A stretch of DNA of 64,000 bases from Salirhabdus sp. Marseille-P4669 (GCF_900240405.1 NZ_OEQK01000009.1:62001-126000); one strand, 5' to 3'; numbered from the stretch's first letter, positions 1 to 8,956 are shown. The notes: generated by a model not told the origin, from the letters alone. Numbers and translations: made by a program.

Positions 1-857
1 AACGCCTTGTTTATAAAGTCATTTTTAGACCTTTTATCAACAGTCTGAAGAAGTATTTCAAACTGCAAGGAATGATATTCAGCTACTCGAATTTGCTGTG
101 AAATACCGTATTGAAGTGTGGTTTTTGCATTTTGATACGATAGAGCAAGGCTGTCTATTGTCGTAATATTACCAAAAGCAATATACAGGTCCTCATCCAT
201 TTGGGAAGCACGAATTTCATTTATAATGGCTTTATATGCTGATTGATTTGCGATAAAAGCACATTGATTCGGAAACATATAGGTAAATAGCGCAATATTA
301 TGGGACTGTATGTAGTTTTGGATTTGTTGGGGATCTGGACTGTTTCGTTGTAAGATACCAACAAATACGTTTTCTTCTAACGGATAAGCAAGCTGCTCGG
401 AACTAATACGTTTTGATTCCGTTATGTCCACCTCTTCAAACAGCATCATACGAACGAAAGAGGATCTCAATTCATCCCTTTTCGTCGTTTTCCGTAATAA
501 CAGCTGCTCCTTAATGAATACTTCACATATTTTCATTAATAGGAAGCCAAGAGAGCGGCACTCATCTGGATTGCCCGTAATGCCAATCACACCAACTAAA
601 ACGTTCTCAACAGTGATTGGATAATTAATGCCTGTTTTCGTTCCAGGGAAAGCCTGCGTATCGTTTATTTCTACAATATCCGTTATTTCTATTACCAAAC
701 GTGCGGCCGTATGATAATTCCCAATCCGGGATTTGTCTGTGCTTGCAATAATGGTGAACGTTAGGTCAATAAAGTTAATCTCTTTTCCAATTACGTTTTT
801 AGCAGCGTCTACTATGGTTTGTGCTAAAGAGGGACTGATAAAATCCTTTTCCGTCAT
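1..857 (-). CDS. CdaR-family sugar diacid regulator, C-terminus cut off
   Basis: The minus strand is open from an ATG at 855-857 to the left edge, so about 285 N-terminal residues are visible. A good ribosome binding site (AAGGAAGA) lies just upstream. The N-terminus (MTEKDFISPSLAQTIVD, then INYPITVENVLVGVIGITG) is typical of the putative sugar-diacid recognition domain of CdaR/YaeG regulators. In that family a middle domain and a C-terminal PucR-type helix-turn-helix follow; the helix-turn-helix lies outside the window. Family members activate uptake and catabolism genes for glycerate, glucarate or galactarate, often a neighbouring glycerate kinase gene. The actual target cannot be seen here. 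Confidence 0.8.
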   Translation of the reverse strand, partial: MTEKDFISPSLAQTIVDAAKNVIGKEINFIDLTFTIIASTDKSRIGNYHTAARLVIEITDIVEINDTQAFPGTKTGINYPITVENVLVGVIGITGNPDECRSLGFLLMKICEVFIKEQLLLRKTTKRDELRSSFVRMMLFEEVDITESKRISSEQLAYPLEENVFVGILQRNSPDPQQIQNYIQSHNIALFTYMFPNQCAFIANQSAYKAIINEIRASQMDEDLYIAFGNITTIDSLALSYQNAKTTLQYGISQQIRVAEYHSLQFEILLQTVDKRSKNDFINKA

Positions 858-933
858 AATGGATTCTTCCTTTATATTTATTCCACTTCTATATATTTCA
901 CTATAGAGACTTTAGCTTTAGGAATCAATTAAA

Positions 934-965
934 GTAGCGATACTGTTTGTACGAGTATCGCTTTG
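934..965 (-). terminator. Intrinsic terminator after uppP
   Basis: An 8-bp perfect inverted repeat, AGCGATAC/GTATCGCT (936-943 and 955-962), sits directly after the uppP stop codon. It separates uppP from the downstream regulator gene on the same strand. The minus-strand T-tract is modest. Confidence 0.6.
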
Positions 966-969
966 CTTT

Positions 970-1800
970 TTAAAAGTAAATAATATAAATGACAAATACT
1001 AAAACAATTCGATAAACAGCAAAAGGAATTAATTTCACTCGGTTGATTAATTTCAAGAAAAATTTAATCGAAACCAATGCAAATAAAAAGGCACTAATAA
1101 AACCAACGATAAAAAATGGCAACGCATCTAGAGAGAAATATTCCCAGTTTTTCAGCAAGGATAATCCGCTGGCTCCAGCCATAATGGGAACAGCCATAAT
1201 AAACGTAAAATCAGCTGCTGCCCGGTGGCTCATCCCTAGTAAAACCCCGCCTGAGATGGTTGCGCCAGACCTAGAAAATCCTGGCCATAGGGAGAAGCAT
1301 TGAATTAAGCCGACAGAAAAGGCTTGCTTGTATGAAATTTGATCAACACTCTCAACCTTAATTTGTTTTGGAGCAAAAAGATCTGCACCAATCATAAAGA
1401 TAGCCCCAATTAACAATCCAATTAGGACCGTTTCTGTAGAAAACAAATGCTCATCAATGTAATCCTCAAATAAAACACCGAGAATCCCTGCTGGAATTAA
1501 ACCAACAATTACTTGAGATAATCTTAAACGAGTTGCTCTACTCGTATCGTTTCTTTTTTTGCGATCAAGACCCAGCATTTCAATAAATCGATCCTTAAAC
1601 ACAAATAAAACAGCCGTTATGGAACCAAGCTGAATGACAACCTTAAAAGTATTGGCTACATACTTTGTTAAAAATTCCTCCGATTTCAGCCACATATCAT
1701 CCACAATGATCATATGCCCTGTTGAGGATACGGGGGCAAATTCGGTTAACCCCTCTACCATTCCTAGTATTAATGCCTTTAGTAACTCGATAATATCCAT
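970..1800 (-). CDS. uppP: Undecaprenyl-diphosphatase UppP (BacA)
   Basis: This 276-residue polytopic membrane protein dephosphorylates undecaprenyl diphosphate to the monophosphate, which recycles the lipid carrier for peptidoglycan and teichoic acid synthesis and gives low-level bacitracin resistance. The two family signatures are present: EGLTEFAPVSSTGH near residue 16 and PGFSRSGATI near residue 173. The first has Ala where Leu is usual. Length matches the family. The ATG follows an AAGGAGC site. It is transcribed alone, with a hairpin at its 3-prime end. A DUF368/PopT-type carrier transporter and the Lia bacitracin-responsive system lie in the same window. Confidence 0.95.
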   Translation of the reverse strand: MDIIELLKALILGMVEGLTEFAPVSSTGHMIIVDDMWLKSEEFLTKYVANTFKVVIQLGSITAVLFVFKDRFIEMLGLDRKKRNDTSRATRLRLSQVIVGLIPAGILGVLFEDYIDEHLFSTETVLIGLLIGAIFMIGADLFAPKQIKVESVDQISYKQAFSVGLIQCFSLWPGFSRSGATISGGVLLGMSHRAAADFTFIMAVPIMAGASGLSLLKNWEYFSLDALPFFIVGFISAFLFALVSIKFFLKLINRVKLIPFAVYRIVLVFVIYIIYF

Positions 1801-2272
1801 TAAACGTTGTGCTCCTTATATTCAATTTTGTATTTCACGTGTTTATTTACGAGCAGCCTGTTAGATTGTCCCAATTTTTACCTTGGATAGGAAAGAGATT
1901 TCACATAGATTCATATGGGAAGATTGTTTACTTTAGAACGTTCGGTTCGTAAATTTGTTTTTCGGCAACAATTGGGTCCGATTGTTGCGGAGTTGTATTC
2001 CTTAGATAACTTCATGTTTAGGCTTCTCAATAGGAATATTATTACAATAATGCCGGTTATCCAAGCTTTTTTTTTAAAATATCAATCTCACCAAATTTCC
2101 CCTAAATGCTTTCATCTACTATAATAAACGTAGATGAGATAAGAATTACTACATATGCAATAAATGTATTGTTGATTCTTGTCTAACTTTATTTTATTGT
2201 AGTTATGAAGTTTGGAGAATTCTATAAAGTATACTACATAATTAATTTTTGAATAGGAAAAGGAGTATGATC
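1801..2272. other. Intergenic region with two perfect inverted repeats, no gene
   Basis: This is the divergent space between uppP and ppaC. It holds an 8-bp inverted repeat GCAACAAT/ATTGTTGC at 1965-1988 with an 8-nt spacer, and TCATCTAC/GTAGATGA at 2112-2137 with a 10-nt spacer. A 69-codon frame at 1915-2124 has no ribosome binding site and no recognisable product. Either repeat could be an operator or a hairpin. The T-rich stretch near 2070 could act as a weak terminator. Confidence 0.5.
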
Positions 2273-3202
2273 ATGGGAAAAGTACTTGTATTTGGCCATA
2301 AAAATCCTGACACAGATACGATTTGTTCTGCAATAGCTTATGCAGAGTTAAAATCAAAGCTTGGTGTTGAAGCAGAACCAGTTCGTCTTGGAGAAATTAA
2401 TGGGGAAACAGAATACGCACTAAAACAGTTTCATGTAGAGGTTCCTCGTTTCGTTGAGACTGTAGCGAACGAAGTGGAGGAAGTAATTTTAGTAGACCAT
2501 AATGAGCGTCAACAAAGTGCTAATGACATTGATAAGGTCCGTGTATTGGAAGTTATCGATCATCATAGAATTGCGAACTTTGAAACTAGTGATCCTTTGT
2601 ATTACCGTGCAGAGCCAGTTGGTTGTACAGCAACAATCTTGAAGAAGCTATACAAGGAAAATGGAGTAGACATTCGTAAAGAGGTTGCAGGCTTAATGCT
2701 ATCTGCAATTATTTCCGATTCTCTATTGTTTAAATCACCAACTTGCACTGACGAAGATGTACAAGCTGCAAAAGAACTAGCTGAGATTGCTGGAGTAGAT
2801 GCAGAAAGCTATGGTCTTGAAATGCTGAAGGCTGGTGCAGACGTAAGCGATAAAACAGTAGAACAACTTATTACGTTAGATGCAAAAGAATTTGATATGG
2901 CAGGTAAAAAAGTCGAAGTTGCTCAAGTGAATGTGGTCGACCCACAAGACGTATTAAACCGTCAAGATGAATTAGAAAGCGCCATTACAACAAACGTTGA
3001 GGAAAAAGGATTAGATTTATTCCTGTTTGTTGTAACAGACATTTTAAATAATGATTCTGTTGCACTTGCTTTAGGAAAAGAAGCAACAATCGTGGAAAAG
3101 GCATTTAACGTACAACTAGAAAATAAAACAGCTTTACTAAAAGGTGTTGTTTCCCGTAAGAAACAAATCGTGCCTGTTGTTACAGAAGCATTTGAACAAT
3201 AA
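2273..3202 (+). CDS. ppaC: Manganese-dependent inorganic pyrophosphatase
   Basis: This is a family II (DHH-type) cytosolic pyrophosphatase that hydrolyses PPi to two phosphates and pulls biosynthetic reactions forward. Starting at the ATG at 2273 gives 309 residues, the length of Bacillus subtilis PpaC. Metal-binding motifs are visible: [14 protein letters not shown] at the N-terminus and [10 protein letters not shown] near residue 96; a DHHA2 domain makes up the C-terminal third. The start follows AAAAGGAG by a normal distance. An upstream in-frame TTG at 2249 lies before the ribosome binding site and is not used here. Confidence 0.96.
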   Translation: MGKVLVFGHKNPDTDTICSAIAYAELKSKLGVEAEPVRLGEINGETEYALKQFHVEVPRFVETVANEVEEVILVDHNERQQSANDIDKVRVLEVIDHHRIANFETSDPLYYRAEPVGCTATILKKLYKENGVDIRKEVAGLMLSAIISDSLLFKSPTCTDEDVQAAKELAEIAGVDAESYGLEMLKAGADVSDKTVEQLITLDAKEFDMAGKKVEVAQVNVVDPQDVLNRQDELESAITTNVEEKGLDLFLFVVTDILNNDSVALALGKEATIVEKAFNVQLENKTALLKGVVSRKKQIVPVVTEAFEQ

Positions 3203-3344
3203 GAACATGTATAAAGAGATATAGAAAGACCGGAATAGATGCAAAAATGAGTGTTAAGTTGACGCTACGGTAATATAATACGCTTTCTGTAGGGTTCTCT
3301 TTGACCTTTCAACAGCAGAGACAAAATACGTACACCTAAGGGGC

Positions 3345-3450
3345 TAGCACAAGCGTGATGCCCTGCAGCGGTGGTTTTTCGTGCGGAGGCTTCAGATTCG
3401 TTCTCCAGGAAAGCGAGGTATTTTGCCGCAGCGTTTTTTCGCACTCATTA
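3345..3450. repeat. Probable relic of a GC-rich Bacillaceae intergenic repeat
   Basis: The stretch is noticeably richer in G+C than its surroundings. It contains phrases such as GTGCGGAGGCTTCAGATTCG and CCAGGAAAGCGAGG, and ends in TTTTGCCGCAGCG. From memory these resemble a degenerate copy of the abundant intergenic repeats of Bacillaceae. No intact terminal structure was seen. The family assignment is not verified. Confidence 0.35.
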
Positions 3451-3525
3451 ACAATAAAATGGACGAGAGCAGCAATGCTTTACAATGTAATAAATATCCA
3501 ACAACCCGAAAGAAGGTGTTTAACC

Positions 3526-3672
3526 ATGTTTTGGACGATTATTGGAATTCTCATTACACTTTGGTTAATTGGCTTCGTGTTAAATATTATTGGTGGACTA
3601 ATCCATATATTACTGATTATTGCCATTTTTGTTTTCGTCTTTCGATTAGGCCAACGGTTCGGTAAAAGGTGA
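3526..3672 (+). CDS. Lmo0937-family small membrane protein
   Basis: This is a 48-residue protein made of two closely spaced hydrophobic segments (FWTIIGILITLWLIGFVLN and GLIHILLIIAIFVFVFRL) and a short basic tail (GQRFGKR). It matches the pattern of the lmo0937/DUF5670 family found throughout Bacilli, whose function is unknown. The ATG at 3526 follows AGAAGGTG by a suitable distance. A longer in-frame extension upstream to 3355 runs through the GC-rich repeat relic and is rejected. Confidence 0.75.
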   Translation: MFWTIIGILITLWLIGFVLNIIGGLIHILLIIAIFVFVFRLGQRFGKR

Positions 3673-3676
3673 AGTA

Positions 3677-4132
3677 TTACTTTGGACCAGTAAATAACTT
3701 TTTAAAGAAGGCACCTAGTCCATTCTTTTCTTCTTCCTTTTTTTCTACCATATCCTCCTCAGCTAAAAATATATCCTCTCGATCGATTGCTTTCGTGTCG
3801 TAAGTAAGTATGGCTGCGAAGTCTGTTTTTGTATTTTTATTTGCTACCACCGTATAGGGAATATGGTTTTTGCTAGCTATTTTTCGGTAAGGTGAAAAAG
3901 CAGATACTCTAATGTTTCCGTTCAATAGTAATTTTGCATCATTATGTTCCTTCATTAATGCATCCATCTCTTTTAATCCTCGCTTCTTCATTACTTGTCC
4001 TTTCGTTAGGACGAGTACAATTCGTTCTCTAATGGTTCCTAAATACTTTCTCCTTTCCTCTGGTTTCGTTTGCTTCGTACCGTATATCCCTTCGTTAACA
4101 TAATCATCCACTTTTTTTTTCAAAAGAAACAC
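3677..4132 (-). CDS. yueI: YueI-family protein (DUF1694)
   Basis: This 151-residue soluble protein begins with the family pattern KKVDDYVNEGIYGTKQTKPE, followed by YLGTIRERIVLVLTKGQVM. The C-terminal part is acidic then basic (MVEKKEEEKNGLGAFFKKLF). YueI-like proteins are widespread in Bacilli. Their function is unknown, although the fold is related to ribosomal L7Ae-like proteins by annotation tradition only. The gene is convergent with the small membrane protein gene, leaving only a few bases between the two stop codons. Confidence 0.8.
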   Translation of the reverse strand: MFLLKKKVDDYVNEGIYGTKQTKPEERRKYLGTIRERIVLVLTKGQVMKKRGLKEMDALMKEHNDAKLLLNGNIRVSAFSPYRKIASKNHIPYTVVANKNTKTDFAAILTYDTKAIDREDIFLAEEDMVEKKEEEKNGLGAFFKKLFTGPK

Positions 4133-4203
4133 ACCTTCCTTCCATCTACTCTTTATACCTATTATACCTACACGCTAATCGTTCATTACCAGTTTAGCTC
4201 CGT

Positions 4204-4221
4204 ATAAGGCTTAAGTCTTAT
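4204..4221. promoter_or_regulatory. Candidate LiaR operator upstream of liaIH
   Basis: The near-perfect palindrome ATAAGGCTTAAGTCTTAT (8 of 9 positions symmetric) lies about 80 bases upstream of the liaI-like start. In related bacteria the liaIH promoter is driven by LiaR binding to an inverted repeat just upstream of a weak core promoter. A possible core here is TTATCA (4218-4223) with CATTAT 18 bases on. The LiaR assignment rests on position, not on a verified consensus. Confidence 0.4.
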
Positions 4222-4299
4222 CAGAAAATATAGCTCCAGTTCATTATGTCAAACTCTTTTTCTCGATAAGATTAAATCAAGAAGAAAGGAGGCATTAAA

Positions 4300-4656
4300 A
4301 TGAAACATTTTACTCTATTTGTGCTAGGGCTGTTGGCGTTATTTGTCCTAATTGGTAGCATTGGTCCGATGATATTACTTGGTGTAGGAATTTGGTTGCT
4401 ATATATCGTATTTAAACAATTCATCAAAGCAGATTCCATAGGTAAAAAAATTGCCTGGGTCGTATTAGGCTTAATCATTCTTAGTGTGACCATAACAAAT
4501 GTATTTGCCTTGATTGGGCTAGTTGCAGCATATGGGCTTTACTTGATTTATAAAGAATTTAAAAAAGAGAAGGTCGATCGTTTCGATGACGAATCTTCTA
4601 GTAACGATCCATTTATGAATTTTGAAAAGGAATGGGCAGAGCTAAGTAAATATTAA
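4300..4656 (+). CDS. liaI: LiaI-like membrane anchor protein
   Basis: This 118-residue protein has two hydrophobic blocks: residues 1-38 form two segments, and residues 48-80 form more. A charged cytoplasmic tail (YKEFKKEKVDRFDDESS) follows. It lies 21 bases upstream of the PspA/LiaH gene, the arrangement of liaI-liaH in Bacillus. There the small membrane protein recruits LiaH to the membrane under lipid II-cycle stress. It is longer than B. subtilis LiaI, and similar proteins are sometimes annotated as flagellar basal body rod protein without good reason. The ribosome binding site is AAAGGAGG. Confidence 0.65.
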   Translation: MKHFTLFVLGLLALFVLIGSIGPMILLGVGIWLLYIVFKQFIKADSIGKKIAWVVLGLIILSVTITNVFALIGLVAAYGLYLIYKEFKKEKVDRFDDESSSNDPFMNFEKEWAELSKY

Positions 4657-4677
4657 TAATGAAGGAGAGATTTAGAA

Positions 4678-5310
4678 ATGGCAAATGTGTTCAAACGAAT
4701 TAAAGATACCGTTTCACAAGATATACACGAACTATTAGATGAGAAAGAGCAAAAAAATCCAATGGCAAAATTAAATCATTACATTCGTGAAAGTGAAAAA
4801 GAAACAGAAAAGGTTCGTAAGCTCATTGAACGTCAATATCGTTTAAAAGAGGAGTTTACTAGGGAGCATTATCTAGCGAACGAAATGGCGGAGAAGCGTA
4901 AACGTCAAGCTGAAATAGCCAAAAAGGCAAACGAGGAGTCCATGTGGGAATTTGCTAATACAGAATTCGAGGAGTACCAGGCTCGAGCGGAGCGTATGAA
5001 AGGAATGCGCTTAGAGGCGGTTAGACAATTAGATTTGCTAGAACAAAAATACGAGGAAATGAAACATCGCCTAAAGGATATGAAACTAAAAAGAATGGAA
5101 GTAATGGGGAGAGAAAATGTGGTCCGGGCACAAGCAAAAATCAATCAAGTAATGAGTGAATCGATTGATAAACCGTATTCTCGTTTTAATGAAATGGACG
5201 AATACATCCAGAGTCTAGAATATAAAGTAAACAGCGCGTATTATCGAAATACATTTGATAGTAAAATAGATGCTTTAGAAAGAAAAATGCAGGAACAACA
5301 AGAAGTGTAA
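4678..5310 (+). CDS. liaH: PspA/IM30-family protein LiaH
   Basis: This 210-residue, highly charged protein is predicted to be almost entirely coiled coil. It starts MANVFKRIKDTVSQDIHELL, as PspA and LiaH do. These proteins form large ESCRT-III-like oligomers that bind and stabilise the cytoplasmic membrane during envelope stress. It is slightly shorter than B. subtilis LiaH (about 225). It is co-transcribed with the liaI-like gene and followed by a terminator, so strong induction of this pair can be separate from the liaFSR genes. Confidence 0.88.
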   Translation: MANVFKRIKDTVSQDIHELLDEKEQKNPMAKLNHYIRESEKETEKVRKLIERQYRLKEEFTREHYLANEMAEKRKRQAEIAKKANEESMWEFANTEFEEYQARAERMKGMRLEAVRQLDLLEQKYEEMKHRLKDMKLKRMEVMGRENVVRAQAKINQVMSESIDKPYSRFNEMDEYIQSLEYKVNSAYYRNTFDSKIDALERKMQEQQEV

Positions 5311-5345
5311 AGTAGAAGTATGAGAAATATGGTATGATTTAAGGG

Positions 5346-5385
5346 AAATGACGGCTTGTTCTAGCTAGGATAAGCGTCGTTTTCT
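5346..5385 (+). terminator. Terminator after liaH
   Basis: The segment AAATGACGGCTT pairs with AAGCGTCGTTTT (one bulged G), and the arm ends in a T-rich tract. It separates liaIH from liaFSR. Confidence 0.6.
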
Positions 5386-5490
5386 TTCTTGTTTATAACA
5401 TCATTTCGAAGTACTTGAGTATATACATAAAGTGTAGCCCTAGTACCTAATTTAAGGTGCTTGTGCTATTTGCTTAAGGTGGTGACTCCA

Positions 5491-6222
5491 TTGTTTCAAC
5501 GTTTATCAACAGATACATTTAATACAATACTAATCATTGGAATACTCCTTGTCATTTTAGAAGTAGTCTTTTTCAATGGTTGGTTAATTTTTTCCGTTCT
5601 CATTAATGCTGTTATTGCATTTCTAGGCTGGAAAAATTTTAAACGTGTGTGGGGTAAGGTTTTCTTTTTTATTGGAGTCATTAGCCTGTTTTTTACTATT
5701 TTAAATATGATTGCGGTGCGATTTATAATCGTAGCTGGTCTTATTTTATTTTTTATGGATTATCAACGGATGAAAAAAGACCCGTTATCCTATACACCCT
5801 ATTTTGTACAACCGAAAGAACCTCTAGACGAAGAACCTTTAGTAAAAGTAGAGCCACTTCTTCAAAATCGTTTATTTGGTGATCAATATACGAGTAGAAG
5901 CTCATACCGTTGGACGGATGTCAATATTCATAGTGGATTCGGTGATCGTGTTTTGGATTTAAGTAACACAGTTCTTCCGGAGCAAGCGGATATTTCCATT
6001 CGCCATTTCATAGGGAACGTTGTTATTTATGTACCTTATGAAGTTGAGGTAAGCATCCATCATAGTTCGATCTTTGGTAGAGCAACCATTTTAGGAGAGC
6101 ATCAAGAAAAACTATTAAATGACACGATTTCTTTCCATACCGAGTATTACGACACCTTGCATCCAAGGGTCAAAATCGTAACCTCCATTATTTCTGGTGA
6201 TTTGGAGGTGAAGCGGATATGA
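5491..6222 (+). CDS. liaF: LiaF-like negative regulator of LiaSR
   Basis: This 243-residue protein has several N-terminal hydrophobic segments (roughly residues 8-85) and a soluble C-terminal beta-rich domain (WTDVNIHSGFGDRVLDLSNT onward). That is the layout of LiaF/VraT-type proteins. LiaF holds the LiaS kinase in check in unstressed cells. The TTG at 5491 is chosen as start because AAGGTGG ends seven bases before it; an in-frame TTG at 5461 precedes the ribosome binding site. The 3-prime end overlaps liaS by four bases, which points to translational coupling. Confidence 0.85.
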   Translation: MFQRLSTDTFNTILIIGILLVILEVVFFNGWLIFSVLINAVIAFLGWKNFKRVWGKVFFFIGVISLFFTILNMIAVRFIIVAGLILFFMDYQRMKKDPLSYTPYFVQPKEPLDEEPLVKVEPLLQNRLFGDQYTSRSSYRWTDVNIHSGFGDRVLDLSNTVLPEQADISIRHFIGNVVIYVPYEVEVSIHHSSIFGRATILGEHQEKLLNDTISFHTEYYDTLHPRVKIVTSIISGDLEVKRI

Positions 6223-7256
6223 GAACGATACTTAAACAAGTAGTAGTTGGAATAATGATTGCTTTTATCACCTCCATTCTGCTACTCTCCTTAACATTTC
6301 TTGCTTTTCCTTTAGAGAATTGGAAAGAACTATGGAATACAAGTATTTATGAAGTACCGTATATCATTCTTATTTTGATACTATCTATCGTAATTGGAAT
6401 GGTAAGTGGTTTAGCAATCGGGTTAAGTTCACAGCAAAAATATAAGATTCTGTCGCACCAGCTCGACGAAGTAATCAAAGGTCAAAAAGTAACGAAAGAA
6501 ATGGATACTTCCTCAGAAATGAAAAAATTAGAGGATCAAGTCATCCAAATTGAAGATAAATTTAAGCAGCAAGCAGAATTATTTCAAAAGTTAGCAACAG
6601 AACGAGCGAATGAACGGGAAATTAGTCTACAAGAAGTTGTCATTCAAGAGAGAAATAGATTGGCTCGAGAGCTGCATGATTCTGTTAGTCAGCAGTTGTT
6701 TGCTGCTTCCATGATGATGTCTGCGATAAATGAAGGGGAAGTAACCTCTAATCCTAATATGAAAAAACAGCTGCAAATGGTGGAAAAAATGATACACCAA
6801 TCTCAAATGGAAATGCGGGCATTATTACTGCATCTTCGTCCTGTGGCATTAAAGGGTAAGTCACTGCAGCAAGGAATAAAGGAGCTCTTAATCGAATTAA
6901 CCCAAAAGGTGCCAATGGATGTGGATTGGAATATGGAGACTTTTGAGTTGGATAAAGGAATAGAAGATCAATTATTTCGTATTTTACAGGAAGGTGTATC
7001 GAATACGTTACGACATGCGAATGCGAATTCCTTGCACGTCCTTTTAATCTTGCGAGATGAAAACATCATCATGCGAATAATAGATGATGGGGTTGGCTTC
7101 AATGTGGAAGAAGCGAAAACCAGCTCTTATGGATTGCAGAACATGCAGGAGCGGGCACTTGAAGTTGGTGGAACGTTGAAGATAGTAAGTTTAGAGAATC
7201 AGGGAACGCGACTGGAAGTAAAAGTACCCTATATGAAAAAGGAGGATCAAGGATAA
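6219..7256 (+). CDS. liaS: LiaS-like sensor histidine kinase
   Basis: This 345-residue intramembrane-sensing kinase has two N-terminal transmembrane helices (about residues 8-30 and 48-70) with a very short extracellular loop. A coiled-coil/HAMP-like linker follows, then a HisKA_3 box containing [17 protein letters not shown] (phospho-acceptor His) near residue 150. A HATPase_c domain has [16 protein letters not shown] and the DDGVGF nucleotide-binding motif. This is the NarL-cognate class of kinases. Together with LiaF and LiaR it answers inhibitors of the lipid II cycle such as bacitracin in related species. Confidence 0.9.
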   Translation: MRTILKQVVVGIMIAFITSILLLSLTFLAFPLENWKELWNTSIYEVPYIILILILSIVIGMVSGLAIGLSSQQKYKILSHQLDEVIKGQKVTKEMDTSSEMKKLEDQVIQIEDKFKQQAELFQKLATERANEREISLQEVVIQERNRLARELHDSVSQQLFAASMMMSAINEGEVTSNPNMKKQLQMVEKMIHQSQMEMRALLLHLRPVALKGKSLQQGIKELLIELTQKVPMDVDWNMETFELDKGIEDQLFRILQEGVSNTLRHANANSLHVLLILRDENIIMRIIDDGVGFNVEEAKTSSYGLQNMQERALEVGGTLKIVSLENQGTRLEVKVPYMKKEDQG

Positions 7257-7891
7257 TGATCAACGTATTATTTGTCGATGATCACGAGATGGTACGGATT
7301 GGAGTATCGGCATACTTGGCATCACAAGCGGATATCGAAGTTGTTGCAGAGGCTTCCGATGGAGAAGAGGGTGTTCGGCTTGCTCTGGAATTAAGACCAG
7401 ACATTATCCTAATGGACCTCGTGATGAAGGAGATGGATGGTATTGAGGCGACGAGAAGAATTATTCAAGAATGGCCGGAAGCCAAAATTATTATTGTAAC
7501 CAGCTTCTTAGATGACGAAAAAGTATATCCAGCACTGGAAGCGGGTGCAACAAGTTATATGCTAAAAACATCCAAGGCTAATGAAATAGCCAATGCCATT
7601 CGTTCAACCTTTGAGGGTCAATCCATATTAGAGCCAGAGGTTACAGGGAAAATCATGACGAAAATGAGACAAAAAACGAATTCTCCCCTTCACGAGCAAT
7701 TAACAGAACGTGAAAAAGAAGTATTACTTTTAATGACAGAAGGGAAAAGTAACCAGGAAATTGCAGATGAACTGTTTATTGCATTGAAAACGGTGAAGGT
7801 TCATGTGAGCAATATTTTAGGAAAGCTTGAAGTGCAAGATCGCACCCAAGCGGTTATTTATGCATTTAAACATAACTTAGTTACGAAATAA
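7256..7891 (+). CDS. liaR: LiaR-like NarL-family response regulator
   Basis: This 211-residue regulator has an N-terminal receiver domain ([11 protein letters not shown]; phospho-acceptor Asp in [13 protein letters not shown] near residue 54; conserved Lys near residue 105) and a C-terminal LuxR-type helix-turn-helix ([20 protein letters not shown]). The start codon shares one base with the liaS stop. It is expected to bind the inverted repeat upstream of liaIH and possibly other envelope genes. Confidence 0.92.
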   Translation: MINVLFVDDHEMVRIGVSAYLASQADIEVVAEASDGEEGVRLALELRPDIILMDLVMKEMDGIEATRRIIQEWPEAKIIIVTSFLDDEKVYPALEAGATSYMLKTSKANEIANAIRSTFEGQSILEPEVTGKIMTKMRQKTNSPLHEQLTEREKEVLLLMTEGKSNQEIADELFIALKTVKVHVSNILGKLEVQDRTQAVIYAFKHNLVTK

Positions 7892-7906
7892 AAAGGGGAA
7901 AAAAGA

Positions 7907-8698
7907 ATGGAAGAGCAGCATGTAAAAACACTTCAACAATCGTTTTTTGTAACAAAAGAAGATAAAAAAGACTGTCTGTTTTCGATGTCCTTTTCCAAAT
8001 TGTTAGAAGGAAACAATATGGAAGAGCTGCTTCGTATCTATTCGCCAATTGTAAAATCGATGAGCATAAAAGCAACAGCAGCTGCATTTGTTAGATGGTT
8101 TGCAGGAATCGCGTTCGCAAATCAATATACATTGTCTATAACAAACAAAGCACTTCATTTATCGTTAGCAAATGTCGTGGTTCAATTATATCCAGACAAA
8201 CAAACGTATCGATTTTCTTTTAAGGTGCTAGACTGGAATGAAGGTCAATGCCCACTCGACAATCGAGAGGACTGGGTTCGTCAGCAACTGACCATGTTTT
8301 TTCAGGATACAGCTACACCAATGATGGAGAAGCTAAGTGAAGTTTCTGGCTGTAGTACAGGTCAACTGTGGGGACAATTGCCTCGCAAATTTGATTTATA
8401 TTTGGAAGGATTAACCTCACAAGTCGAGGAGAATGTAAAAAAGCAATTAGAGGGTGATTATCGTACTTTAAAGGAATTAGACCCAATTGCGTCATTTAAC
8501 AGAAAACGAAATCCATTTCTAGTGAAACAAAAACAAGTTGAAAGCTTAGACAATCCCAATGAAACAGTGCCGTTAGAATGTACGTGTTGTTTGAACTATT
8601 TACTGAAAGATGGCGATTATTGTTTTACTTGTCCAAGATTAAAGGAAGCCGAAAGGGAAGAATTGCGCCAACGATACAGACAGAATATAAAAAAATAG
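7907..8698 (+). CDS. FhuF-like Fe-S protein (IucA/IucC C-terminal/ferric reductase type)
   Basis: This 263-residue soluble protein carries a C-terminal cysteine cluster, C225-x-CC(227-228) then C239-x2-C242. This is the pattern that holds the [2Fe-2S] cluster in the siderophore-iron reductase FhuF family. The N-terminal 200 residues resemble proteins annotated as IucA/IucC C-terminal-domain or FhuF-like in Bacillaceae. It starts 15 bases after liaR behind AAAAGGGGAAAAAAG, so it is probably read with liaFSR, an unusual neighbour for an iron protein. Its substrate is unknown. Confidence 0.7.
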   Translation: MEEQHVKTLQQSFFVTKEDKKDCLFSMSFSKLLEGNNMEELLRIYSPIVKSMSIKATAAAFVRWFAGIAFANQYTLSITNKALHLSLANVVVQLYPDKQTYRFSFKVLDWNEGQCPLDNREDWVRQQLTMFFQDTATPMMEKLSEVSGCSTGQLWGQLPRKFDLYLEGLTSQVEENVKKQLEGDYRTLKELDPIASFNRKRNPFLVKQKQVESLDNPNETVPLECTCCLNYLLKDGDYCFTCPRLKEAEREELRQRYRQNIKK

Positions 8699-8723
8699 CC
8701 CACATACATGCAGGCTACCCGTT

Positions 8724-8954
8724 TTAATATTCGACATAAATCCGCTGGCCAGTTGATTTATTGTAATACACATATATAACTTGCTTCGTGCTTGTATCGA
8801 TAAAGGATTCCTTTGTTTTCATAAAACCGACAGGAACCTCGTTGGGCTTATAATACTTTATCTTCCCTTTCTTATCTGTGCGGTTTGTGATCAGAAGAAT
8901 TACGACAAAGAGTACGACTTGAAAAATCAAATAGCCAATAATAAACGTGCCCAT
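8724..8954 (-). CDS. Small single-pass membrane protein of unknown function
   Basis: This 76-residue protein has one N-terminal transmembrane segment (FIIGYLIFQVVLFVVILLI) and a polar, lysine- and tyrosine-rich tail. I do not recognise a family. Its ATG is only two bases from the stop codon of the upstream YbjQ-family gene, so the two are one translational unit. Confidence 0.65.
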   Translation of the reverse strand: MGTFIIGYLIFQVVLFVVILLITNRTDKKGKIKYYKPNEVPVGFMKTKESFIDTSTKQVIYVYYNKSTGQRIYVEY

Positions 8955-8956
8955 TC

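Noticed and set aside
424..624. 66-codon plus-strand frame inside the truncated regulator gene
   Set aside because: It lies antisense to a well-conserved CdaR-type coding frame and has no ribosome binding site.
1915..2124. 69-codon plus-strand frame between uppP and ppaC
   Set aside because: No ribosome binding site, no recognisable protein pattern, and it runs through inverted repeats and T-runs.
3355..3525. N-terminal extension of the lmo0937-like protein
   Set aside because: The extension is encoded by the G+C-rich repeat relic; the 48-residue protein from 3526 has its own ribosome binding site and matches the family length.
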